Positions 41,500 through 52,900 of a stretch of 64,000 nt of DNA are shown here, one piece after another. Source of the stretch: Larus michahellis (taxonomy: Eukaryota; Chordata; Aves; Charadriiformes; Laridae); NCBI RefSeq assembly GCF_964199755.1, contig NC_133917.1, forward strand, positions 3,727,501 through 3,791,500, written 5' to 3'. Positions within the stretch are counted from its first letter, which is position 1, and the number at the start of each line of letters is the position of its first letter. The notes below the pieces were generated by a model. It saw only the letters and a list, made by a program, of their open reading frames with translations, had not been told where the DNA came from and did no database searches. The position numbers and the translations under genes were made by a program.

Positions 41500-43430
41500 G
41501 GGGGGCAGTGGGGTGCTCATAGGGTGGGCGTTAATTGGGAGGGTCTAATTGGTGGGGGGTAATGGCGTGCTAATAGGGTGGGGGTTAATTGGGGGGGCCT
41601 AATGGGGTGGGGGGTAATGGAGTGTTAATGGGGGGGGTTAATTGGGGGGGTCCTAATGAGGTGAGGGTAATGGGGTGCTAATAGGGTGGGCGTTAATTGG
41701 GGGGGTCCTAATTGGTGGGGGTAATGGGGTGCTAATAGGGTGGGCGTTAATTGGGGGGGTCCTAATGAGGCGGGTGGCAATGGGGGGCTAATGGGGGGGG
41801 TTAATTGGGGGGGGGTCCTAGTTGGTGGCCGGTAATGGGGGGCTAATAGTTTGGGGGTTAATTGGGGGGGGTCCTAATGGGGTGGGGGGTAATGGGGTGC
41901 TATTAAGGTGGGGGTTAATTGGGGGGACCAAATGGAGTGGGGGGTAATGGGGTGTTAAGGGGGGCGGTTAATTGGGGGGGGGCCCTAATTGGTGTGGGGT
42001 TAATGGGGTGCTAATAGGGTGGGCGTTAATGGGGGGCCTAATGGGGTGGGAGGTAATGGGGGGCTAATGAGGGGGATTAATTGGGGGGGTCCTAATTGGG
42101 GGGGGGGATTGTGGGGGGCTAATGAGAGGGGTTAATTGGGGGGGTCCTGATGGGGTGGGGGTAATGGGGTGCTAATAGGGGGGGTTAATTGGAGGGGCCT
42201 AATGGGGTGGGGGTAATGGGGTGCTAACAGGGTGGGGCTTAATTGGGGGGGTCCTAATTGGTGGGGAGTAATGGGGTGCTAATAGGGTGGGGGTTAATAG
42301 GGAGGGTCCTAATGAGGTGGGGGTAATGGGGTGCCAATATGGTGGGGGTTAATTGGGGGGGGGGGTACTAATTGGTGGGGGGTAATGGGATGCCAATAGG
42401 GTGGGGCTTAATTGTGGGGGCCTAATGGGGTGGGGAGTAATGGGGTGTTAATGGGGGGGTTAATTGCGGGGGTCCTAATGAGGTGGGGGTAATGGGGTGC
42501 TAATAGGGTGGGCGTTAATTGGGGGGGTCCTAATGAGGTGGGTGGCAATGGGGGGCTAATGGGGGGGGTTAATTGGGGGGGGGTCCTAGTTGGTGGCCGG
42601 TAATGGGGGGCTAATAGGGTGGGCGTTAATGGGGGTCCTAATGAGGTGGGGGGCAATGGGGGCTAATGAGGGGGATTAATTGGGGTGGTCCTAATGGGGG
42701 GGGATTGTGGGGGGCTAATGAGAGGGGTTAATTGGGGGGGTCCTGATGGGGTGGGGGGTAATGGGGTGCTAACGGGGGGGGTTAATTGGAGGGGCCTAAT
42801 GGGGTGGGGGTAATGGGGTGCTAATAGGGTGGGGCTTAATTGGGGGGGTCCTAATGAGGTGGGGGTAATGGGGTGCCAATATGGTGGGGGTTAATTGGGG
42901 GGGGGGTACTAATTGGTGGGGGGTAATGGGGTGCCAATAGGGTGGGGCTTAACTGTGGGGGCCTAATGGGGTGGGGGGTAATGGAGTGTTAATGAGGGGG
43001 GGTTAATTGGGGGGGTCCTAATTGGGGGGGGGATTGTGGGGGGCTAATGAGAGGGGTTAATTGGGGGGGTCCTAATGAGGTGGGGGTAATGGGGTGCCAA
43101 TATGGTGGGGGTTAATTGTGGGGGCCTAATGGGGTGGGGGTAATGGGGGGCTAATCGGGGGGTTAATTGGGGGGGGCCCTAATTGGTGGCTGGTAATGGG
43201 GGGCTAATAGGTTGGGGGTTAATTGGGGGGGGGTCCCAATGGGGTGCTAATGAGGTGGGCGTTAATGGGGGGGTCCTAATGAAGGGTGGGGGCTACTGTA
43301 GAGGGTCCCAATGGGGGTAACTGGGTGGGGGTTAATGGAGGGGGGGGCTGCTGGGGGGGGTTGATGGGATGGGGCTCCTGATGGGAATAATGGGGTGCTG
43401 GGAGGTGGGTGCTAATTAGGGGGGGGTCCT
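41500..43430. repeat. 1.9-kb minisatellite rich in TTAATTGGGG
   Basis: Units of about 60 bp contain GGGTTAATTGGGGGGGTCC, TAATGAGGTGGGGGTAATGG and GGTGCTAATAGGGTGGGC. Every unit carries several TAAT cores, unlike the GC-only neighbouring arrays. A block of roughly 380-400 bp is partly repeated. Confidence 0.93.
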
Positions 43431-43604
43431 AACAGTGGGGGGGGTCTCACGGGGCAGGGTGGGACAGGGGCTTGTCCCCCATTGTCGTCGTCCCCCCCCC
43501 AGCGGGGCAGGACAGGGGTCACCCGGCGGGGGAGGGGCAGGTGGAGGTGGCCTCAGGGACAAAGTGACCCCGAGTTTGTCCCCTCCCCGGTGGCACCGCA
43601 CCGC

Positions 43605-44225
43605 TGGTGGCCCAAGAGGGGAAACTGAGGCACGGGGGGGTGGACACCAGCTCTGTGTCCCCGAGTGCCACCACCATTGTGGGTCAGGAGGGGAAACTGA
43701 GGCACGGGGCCGGGTGGACAGTTGGTCCGTGTCCTCACATGTCCCCAAGTGCCACTGCTGTGGGGAAACTGAGGCACGGGGTGGGGGTGGCCAGATGCTC
43801 TGTGTCCCCAGGTGCCACCACTGTGGGTCAGGAGGGGAAACTGAGGCACAGGGGTGCGTATACAGGTGTTCTGTGTCCCCACGTGCCCCCAGGTGCCACC
43901 GCTGTGGGTCAGGAAGGGAAACTGAGGCATGAGGGTGGGTGGACAGATGGTCTGTGTCCCCCAGTGTCCCCACTGCAAGTCAGGAGGGGAAACTGAGGCA
44001 CAGGGGTGGGTGGACACAGGCTCTGTGTCCCCAGGTGTCCCCAAGTGCCACTGCTGTGGGCCAGGAGGGGAAACTGAGGCACGAGGCTGGGTGGACAGTT
44101 GGTCCGTGTCCTCACATGTCCCCAAGTGCCACTGCGGTGGGGAAACTGAGGCACGGGGCTGGGTGGCCAGATGCTCTGTGTCCCCAGGTGTCACCTGTGC
44201 AGGTCAGGAGGGGAAACTGAGGCAC
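43605..44225. repeat. Tandem array of MIR-core-like motif, period about 70-82 bp
   Basis: Nine copies of GGGGAAACTGAGGCAC start near 43617, 43691, 43762, 43834, 43916, 43986, 44067, 44139 and 44208. They are separated by TGTGTCCCCAGGTGCCACC-type spacer. The motif is the reverse complement of the MIR/CORE-SINE phrase GTGCCTCAGTTTCC. Confidence 0.85.
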
Positions 44226-45240
44226 ACCGGGGGACCGGTTCCATCGGCGGGTGCTGACGCCGCAGCCGGCGGGACGCGGGCCGGGATGAAAGGAATCGCG
44301 GCGTTGGCTCGGGGTGGGACACACACACAGGGACGGGGACACCCCCCTGTCCCCCGCCGGCTGCGGCAGAGGCGGCTTCAAGGCCGCAGCGGGGTCTGGG
44401 GTGAAACGGCGGCCGCCAGCACGGGGTGGGGACAACGCCAGGGCAAGGGGACAGCGGGCAGGACGGCTGCGCGTCCCCCGTCCCGAGCTGGCAGGGATTT
44501 TGGGGACAGGATGCTGGAATAAAAGGAGTTCCGCTGGAAGCCCGGGGCGGGGGTGGGGGGGGGTGAGGTCACGGTGAGCGAGGGCCGATTTTTCCAGCTG
44601 CGGGACGGAGGGAATTAGGCCAAAAAAAAGTGGAAAATATTAAAAAAAAAAAAAAAAAAAAAAAGGCCAGGGCGAAGCCGGCGTCCGGGGGACATCAAAG
44701 GGCGGGGGACGGCGGGGACGGGCAGCAGGAGGACGGCGGCTCCGGGGGGCGGCTTTGATGCTGGAAAGCAAAAAATTAAAGATATTAAACATCATTTCGT
44801 GTGTGTTTTGTCCCCGTGTCTTCCCCCCCCCCACCCCCCCCACCCCGCGGTTTGTCACCTCCTGCCGCCGGGGTGGCTGCGCGGCTCCTTTGCCTCCCAA
44901 AACCGCCTTTTTTGGTAAAATTAAGGAATTTTTGCCGTGAACACCCCCCCCCCCCCCAAAAAAAAAAAAAAAAAAAAGGGCCCCAGAGCAGGGCTGACCC
45001 CAGGAGCTCGCGGCTGGGCTGGGCCCGGGCGCCCCGGCGGTGACAGCCCCTGTCGTGACAGGGCCGGGTGCTGTGACAGGAGGTGGGGCGCATCGTGACA
45101 GGCCCCGCCGTGGCAGTGACAGGGTCCTGGGTGGGGGGGGGAACGGGACGCGTTCACACAGCGACCGAGCCCCGCCGTGGGCCTGTGAGGACATGTCGCA
45201 AGCGGGACGGCGCATGTCGCGACAGGGCTGAGGCGGCTCG
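44226..45240. other. SP1 upstream region
   Basis: Unique sequence with A-rich tracts (44641-44664 and 44961-44978), an orphan plus-strand AATAAA at 44518-44523 and six to eight GTGACAG motifs between 45039 and 45245. No exon was recognised. Confidence 0.4.
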
Positions 45241-46132
45241 TGACAGGAAAAGGCGGGGGGAGGGGCGGGAAGGCGGCGCTGTCGCGACACGGCCCGGCTT
45301 ACGGAGCCAGCGGGGACGCCCCTGGGAGGCCGGGCGGGCTGTGGGGGTGCCCGGCCCCGGGCGAAGCGGCGGCGACCGGGGCGGAGCCAGCACCAAGATG
45401 GCGCCTTTTCCGCCACATTCCCGGCGCCGCCGAGCCGTCCCTCCAAGGGCGCAGCCCGGCCGCTGTCCCCACCTCCCGCCGGCGCCCATTGGCCAGTTTG
45501 AGACGGACCGCCGTCCCCATTGGCGTGGCGCCGCGCCGCGGCCACCGCCTCCGCGCCGCGATTGGGCGAAATGCCCGTCAGTGAGCCGGCCCGCCTTCCC
45601 CGCGCCGCGCGGTCCGCCCGTCCGGTTGGCGGCTCCCCATGCCCATCACCCCTTCCGCCCCGCCTCCCCTCTCCCATTGGCGGTGCGGCACGCCCATCAC
45701 GCCGCGGCCCACGCCGCCGCGGCCGCTCCCATACGGGGTCTCCCTGCGAGCCCGCGCGGCCGCTGATTGGCCCCCGCCGCCGCCGGCCCGCCCCCCCCCG
45801 CTCTCCCCCATTGGCCACCGCCCCTGGCGCTCCCCCTCCCCCACGGGGCGGGGCGGCGGGGGCGGTGCTCCTCCCCGCCTCCTTCCCCGCCCTCGCTGCC
45901 GATTGGCCGCTCCGCCCGTCGCTCAGCCGCCCGCGGCGGGCCGCCATTGGCGGAGACGGCGGCGGTGGGCGGGCGGCGGGGCCGGGGCGGCGGTGCGCGG
46001 CTCCCTCCCGCGGCAGCCCGTTGGCGGTCACCGGCGGGGTTAGGCCGCCTCGTCAGCGAGCCGGGCCCGCCCGCCCCTCCTCTCCCCCGCCCCGCCGCCG
46101 CTCTGGGCTCGCCCCCTTCCCCCCCGGCCACC
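45241..46132 (+). promoter_or_regulatory. SP1: SP1 CpG-island promoter with eight inverted CCAAT boxes
   Basis: ATTGG occurs at 45488, 45519, 45561, 45676, 45766, 45810, 45902 and 45946, nearly always within CCATTGGC or GATTGGCC, which are strong NF-Y sites. CAAGATGGCGCC near 45394 fits YY1. No TATA box is seen. The SP1 start lies at 46133, in GGCCACCATGA. Confidence 0.8.
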
Positions 46133-46873
46133 ATGAGCGGTAAGGACGGGCCCGGCGGGCTCGGCGGGGAGGAGGAGGACGGGGAGGGCGGGGGGCGGCG
46201 AGGGGCTGCGCGGCCGCCCAAGGAACACGCAGCCCCATCCGCGCCCGCCCGCTCGGAGGGGCCAAGAGGCGGCCCCGCCCCGCGCCGGGCCGGGCCCCGC
46301 CGGGCCGGGCCTTGGTCTGGCCTCGCCTCGGCGCCGCCGGGGGGGACCTGCCGGGGGAGGGACCCGGGGGAGGGGGGAAGGCCTCGGGGGAGGGACCCGG
46401 CGGGCGGGACGGGACGGGAGCGGAGGGAGGGGGGCGGTGGCGGGGGGGGTTTGAAGGGAGCGGGAGGGTGGGGGGCGGTGGAGGGAGCGGGGGCGAGGGG
46501 GGGTGAAGGGAGATGGCGGGGGATCGGGCGCGGGGAAGGAGGGTTTTTGCGGGGGAGGGTGTAGGGCGGGGGGGGTGGGGTGGGGGAGCTCCGAACACCC
46601 CCCTGAGGAAGGCGGCGTGCGGGGGCGGATGCGAGCGGGGGGGGGGGGGGGAGCCTTGTGGGGTGGGGGGAGCCGTGGGGCAGGGGGCCCCGTGAGTGTG
46701 GGGAGCTGTGGGGCAGGGGGGGCGGGCTGTGAGGCGGGGGCCCCATAAGTGCGGGGAGCCGTGGGGCGCGGGGGGCGAAGGGCAGGAGGCCCCATGAGTG
46801 GGGGGAGCCGTGGGGCAGAACGCCTGTCGGGGCAGGGGGGGTGAGCCGTGGGGAAGGTGTGAGCTGCTGGGGG

Positions 46874-46904
<31 letters not shown>

Positions 46905-49900
46905 AAGTGCACGGGGGCGATGCTGGGGAGCAGGAGGTGAGGGGCTGTGGGCAGGAGTGGGGGGCACAAGCCCCAGGTTTTCGGGGAGGTGGGGGGGAGG
47001 GTTTGCCTTCCTAAACGGTGGGAGGGGAGGGACTGGGGGGGGAGAGCAGTGGGGTCCCAGGGATGGGGGAGCCCCCGGCCGGGGGAGCCCCGTGGGGTGG
47101 ATCCACGGCGGGGATTCCCATGGGCAGGGCGAGGGGGGGTGTGTGTTGCGGGGACGGGAAAGGGGAGGCCGGGGGAAGGACCTCGGCGGGGGCCAGGGAG
47201 TGTCCCCGAGCGGCTGGGGAGGAGCCGGGTCCTCCTCCCCCTGTCCCGCTGCCAGCTCCCATTTGGCAGCTCCCTCCGGTGCCCCTGGCAACGCACGGTC
47301 CCCCCAAATTACCTGCCAACGTGCCGCCTGTCCCCCCCCCCCCCCCATTCTGCACCCACCCCTCCTGCCGTCACTCCCCGAGTGTCCTCGCACTCCTCAT
47401 CCCCTTCTCCTGCCCAGAAATGTCTTTAATTCCCGTTCTCGTTTCCCTCCGGCGCAGACCAAGAGAGTCCCGAGGAGATGGTGGCGGTGAAGCCTGAGAA
47501 GGGCGAAGGAGATGCCAGCAGCACCAGCAGCGCGGGCGGCGGGGAGAGCCAGGTGAGCGTGGGGAGGGAGGAACGACCCCGAACCGGCCGCCTCCTGGCT
47601 CCTCTGGCCCCGGGCAACTTGCCGGCCCCGTGGCAAAGTCCAGGGCCGAGCCGAGGTGTTTGTTTGGCCCGGTCGAGCGTTACGGCGAGGGAGAGGGAAG
47701 AGAAAGGAGAGTGGCGGGGGATTGTCACGCTGCCAAGCGCCCTGCCGGAGCACCGACCCGCAGCGCCCGTGGCTTCCTTTCCTCCTCCCTTGAAAAACAT
47801 GACGGTTCCCCCTGCTCCCAGTAAACACCACAGTCCCCGCTGGCCCTTCCCCAGGTCGGGGTGCCCAGAAACGACCGTATTTCCCCAGAGTTGTTCCCCT
47901 GCAGGGAGATTTGCCCGCTTTGGGGTGAAGGAGACGTCTCTCCTTGACTTTTCCAGGCAGATTCCCTCCCCTTTCCTCCCTCCCAGAGGGCTTTTCCCTG
48001 TGGGTTCAGTCTGTCCCGGTCTGACAGCCCTGTGTTTGGCAGTTGTATTTTTCCGGCTGTGGGTGGGTTTTCTCAGGAAGGAGTGTTTATCTTTTCCAAG
48101 TACGCTCCTCCCTGCTTTCTTTATTTTTTTTTTTATTCCCCCCCTTTTTTTTCTTTTTTTTTTTTTTTTTTTTAATCTTTTGGCCTGCCCACTGGGACGC
48201 CTCCTGCTTCCTTAACTCCTCCTCTCCTTCCCAGGAATCGCAACCCTCCCCGCTGGCTCTGCTGGCAGCCACCTGCAGCAGGATCGAGTCTCCCAACGAG
48301 AATTCCAACAGTTCCCAGGGCCAGCAAGGTGGGAGTGGCGAGCTGGACCTGACGGCTGCCGCCGCTCAGATCGCCCAGTCGGCCAACGGCTGGCAAATCA
48401 TCTCCGCTGGCTCCAGCACGCCGACGGCCTCCAAGGAACAAGGAAGCAACGGTAACAACGGCGGAGATGCCTCCAAAAGCCGGCCTGTGAGCGCGGGGCA
48501 GTACGTGGTGACGACGGCTTCCAACCTGCAAAACCAGCAGGTGCTCACGGGCCTGCCGGGAGTTATCCCAAATATCCAGTATCAGGTCATTCCCCAATTC
48601 CAAACCATTGATGGGCAGCAGCTCCAGTTTGCCACCACCCCTGCCCAAGTCAACGTGCAGCAGGATGCTTCTGGGCAGCTCCAGATCATCCCCGGCACCA
48701 ACCAGCAGATCATAACGAGCCGAGCGGGGACCAGTAACCTCATCGCCATGCCCAACTTGCTGCAGCAGGCCGTCCCCATCCAGGGTGTGGGCTTGGCCAA
48801 CAACACCCTCTCAGGGCAAACCCAGTACGTGGCCAACGTCCCCGTGGCTCTGAACGGCAACATCACCCTCCTGCCTGTCAACAGCGTGGCCGCCAGCCTG
48901 GCTCCCACCTCCCAGACGGTGACGTTGAGCAGCTCTGGATCTCCAGACAGCAGCTCCCAACCGGCCACCTCGGGTGCCACCATCAGTTCCACCAACACGG
49001 CCACGTCTCACGCCAGCTCCGGCGCCTTTTTTACCAATGCCAACAGCTACTCCACCACCACCACCACCAGTAACATGGGCATCATGAATTTTTCCACCAG
49101 CTCGACGGTGGGTACCAATGTCCAGGCGCAGACGCCCCAGAGGGTCAGCAGCGTCCCCAGCTCGGACTCTCTGCAGAGCCAAGTTTCGGGGGTGGCATTG
49201 CAGCCGGGGCAGCAGAAGGAGGGGGATCAGAGTCAGCAGTCGCAGCAGCAGCAGCAGCAGCAGATCCTGATCCAACCTCAGCTGGTCCAAGGAGGGCAGG
49301 CGATCCAAGCCCTCCAGACCACCCCGCTCTCCGGCCAGACCTTTGCCACTCAAGCCATCTCCCAAGACGCCTTGCAGAACCTGCAGCTCCAAGCTGTCCC
49401 TAACTCCGGACCCATCATCATCCGAACGCCCACGGTGGGTCCCAACGGGCAGGTGAGCTGGCAGACCATCCAGCTCCAAAACCTTCAGGTTCAAAACCCC
49501 CAGGCCCAGACAATCACCTTGGCCCCCATGCAGGGAGTCTCGCTGGGACAGACGGCCAGCACCAGCACCACGCTCACCCCCATCGCCTCCCTCCCCAGCG
49601 GCACTGTCACCGTCAACGCCGCCCAGCTCTCCTCCATGCCCGGCCTCCAGACTATTAACCTCAGTGCCTTGGGAGCGTCTGGGATCCAGGTGCATCAGCT
49701 GCAAGGGCTCCCGCTGGCCATCGCAAACACTGCCGGTAAGTTGGGCTTCTTTTAGTATTTATTTTTGCTCTCGGTTCCTTTTCCGTAGCCGGACAGAGGA
49801 AATTAAAAGGCGAAACGATGTTACGCAGCCAGCTCCGTGCGCCGCCTGGACTCTGTTGGGGAGGGGGTTTCACTGCGCTGGCACGGCCCTGGCAGGGCTG

Positions 49901-52900
49901 GAGCTGGGGGCGGTCGGTGCCAAACGGAGTTGGCAAGCGCCCTGGCGTTTCTGCTGGCCCCAGGAAGGAAGTATTAAGCCTCTGCCCGTGTCCAGAAGAC
50001 ACTGAAACTCATTTTGGGGGGGGAGTTTCTGGTCTGACTAACTCTTGATTGCGTGAAAAGTAACGGAGGAGACGCCTGTGGATGAGGAAGGAGGGAGAAT
50101 GTGGGACGCTGTGTGCAGCTCTAAGGGTGAAGCGTGGGTTTGTGCAGCCCCTGTCCTGCCCCGACGGCCGCCCGGGGCTCTCGGGTCGGGATTCGGGAGT
50201 GGAGCCGAGTCCAGCTCAGCTCCTCGGCTGCCGGAGCCTTGTAAAACTCAGGAATAACCAAAATCCCCCTGCCCTCCCCCTTGAAAACAAACAAACACAA
50301 AGCCCTGGGGAATTTCCTTGCAGGGGCGGAAGAACGGGCTCTTTAAGTGTATATTTAGCCTAAAGTTGGGTGCTGGCGTGGGACGCCGTGATCTCATCCT
50401 GCCCGAGACGGGCTGGCGCGGAGCTTCCTGCCCCGTTCCCCCCCGGATCAGTCCCGTCCTCTCCCAAAACCTCCCACCATCCCGGGACAGGTGCGTGGCC
50501 GCGGGGTTTGAATTTCCCCGTGCCCGCCTGGACGAGGGGGCTGTAACCTCCCGTCGCTGAAGAAACCGGTGCCGAAAAGGAGCTCTGCTCGCTTTTCTAG
50601 TGTCTTTATTTTTTATTTTTTTTTTTTTTTTTATGTTCTGGCTCCAGCTAAACAGGCAGTTGCTAGATTTAGTCACAGCTGAGAGGCAGCAGAAAAAAAA
50701 AAGAAAAAAAAAAAAAAAAAAGCCCAACACAACACGTTGCTCAATCCGACTCGGTGCTTCCTTCTCGCGAGAGGAGGCGGCCGCTCTCCCCGGCGTTGTT
50801 TTGCAGCGGTATTTTGGGCTGTTGCTACAGCAGCTTGGCTCGCAGGGTTTATTACACACCCCGCCGCCGTCGGGATTAGCCTGATCCTTGGATTTCCCCG
50901 AGCGGGGAGACCTGCTGGGGCTAATTTTTTTTTTTTTGGCACCCAGAGGGGAGCTGATGCCCCGTCGCCTCTTCTAGAGGTGGAGATGCCAGTGGCGGAG
51001 GGTCCCTTTGGCCGTCGCCTGCCGGCGTTCGGTGGGATCCCTTCTTGCGTGGAGTCGTGCTTGTTTTGAAGGCGCTGGAGAAACGCGTGGGTGACTCCTA
51101 GTTCCTGTATTTGTGCCTGGCTCTGCCCTCGGAGGTGGGGCAGGGAGGAACGAAGGCTCCAGAGACCACCCATCCAACGCCCTCTCGATGGGGAGCCTCC
51201 TCCTCTTCTCCTCCTCCTTCTCCTCTTCTCCTCCTCCTCCTCCTCCTCCTCCTCCTCTTTTTTTAGCTCAGCAGCGTGTTTAGCTCTTGATCCGCGGTGA
51301 CGAATTCGCCGTCCGAGGCTGGCGGCCGCCCGGAGAACCGCGACCTCGCTCTTCCTTCGCTGGGAGGATGTGACGTTCCGGCCCCGCTTTGATGCCATTA
51401 ACGTTTTGGGGCGGGGGGGAAAAACCACAGCGAGGTTCAAAAGGGTTTCAAAAGGGCTTTTGGGGACCCGCCGAGACACGACCCCCCCCAGCTCGATGGC
51501 AGGCTCCCAGGGGGAGATCACAGAGGCTGGGGACGGAAAAGCTTCCCGGCACCGATCCGTTGGCGTGATTTGTGTGGTTTAACTCCAGGATGGGGGAGTT
51601 TTTCTGTGGTTGGACCCGTCAGACGTGGCCGTGGGTCCATTTGTCCCCCTGCCGCCTGCGAACAGGCCCTCTCCGGCGGGTGCTGAGCTCCCCCCACCAC
51701 CCCTCGGACCTCCCACTGGGTGCGTTGTCTCCGTCAACCCCGCGGCTGAGCATCCTCTGCCGCGCCGAGGGGGCTGCGAAGGCGGATCCATCCCTCCCGC
51801 TCCGAACTTTCTGCTGGCGGTTTGAGGGAGTGATTTGTTACCGATTCTTCCTGTGGTCCAAATTTCTCGGCGCTTTCCACGAGGAGCCTCCCCTCCGGCT
51901 GCCAAGCACGCGCACCACGCGTGCTGGAACTTTCTGCGCTCGCTTTCTGCTCGAGGCTAAGACTTGGGGAGGGTTTGGTTTGTTTGGGGTTTTTTGGGGT
52001 TCTTTTTTTTCCGTCGCAGAAAAAGCTCCTCCGTTTCCGAGGGAGGTGAATGGAAAACCAAACCTCGCCCGGGTTTCTTCGGGAGGGGAGATCGGCTTCC
52101 CGACCCCTTGGGTTTTGCTGTGGGATGGGGAGAAGGGGGTGCCCGGGGATGCGTGGCGAGGGGTTTCGTGGACCCCAACTGCCCTCCGGGGTTGACGCGT
52201 GTGTCCTCTCCTGAACCCCGCTCCCGTCCGTGGGCAGGGGGGGGCTCCTCTGGGCTTTCAGCCCCTTGTGGGGGGGCTGGGGACGTGTCGCTGGTGAGAT
52301 TTTTTTGCTTTTGGGTTTCCGTTCCGCAAAGTGGAGATGGGGCAAGATCCCCCCCCCCCACCCTGGAGAAAATAACACCTGAAAAAGTCTTTAAAAATCA
52401 GATTTTTTTTTTTGTTGTTTTTAATTTTTTTTTTCTGGCACAAGGCGGCACCCGGCGCTCTGCGCAAACAGGACTCGGCCTGTGTTTGTGTTAATTAGGG
52501 GATGGTGTCCTGCTTGGCGTGCAGGCTGCCGCCGCCGCCGCCTCCTCCTCCTCCTCCTCTTCCTCCTCCTGGGCGCTCGGAGGGCTGTGAACGAGCCCGG
52601 TGGCAGAGCCGTGACTGTAAGGGGCCGGTATGTGGGCAAACGGGCCCCGCAGCCGGCTCTGCCGCTGGGGGAGGCAGGCGGGGAGCCGGGAGGGGAATTT
52701 CCTCTGCTGGCATCGCCCCGACAATCCCGCCGTGGGTTTGGGTACCACCGCTCCCCACGGAGAGGGCAGCGGGGCTGCCGCCGGGGTGAAGGATGAGGGG
52801 GGGTTTTGGGGATGCAGGAGAGAGGGGGGGTTTTGGGGATGCAGGAGAGGGGGGGGTTTTGGGGATGCAGGAGAGAGGGGGGTTTGGGATGAAGGAAAGA

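Noticed and set aside
44518-44523. Plus-strand AATAAA upstream of SP1
   Set aside because: No plus-strand gene ends here. It is followed by genomic A runs, so it may be chance, although an unannotated transcript is not excluded.
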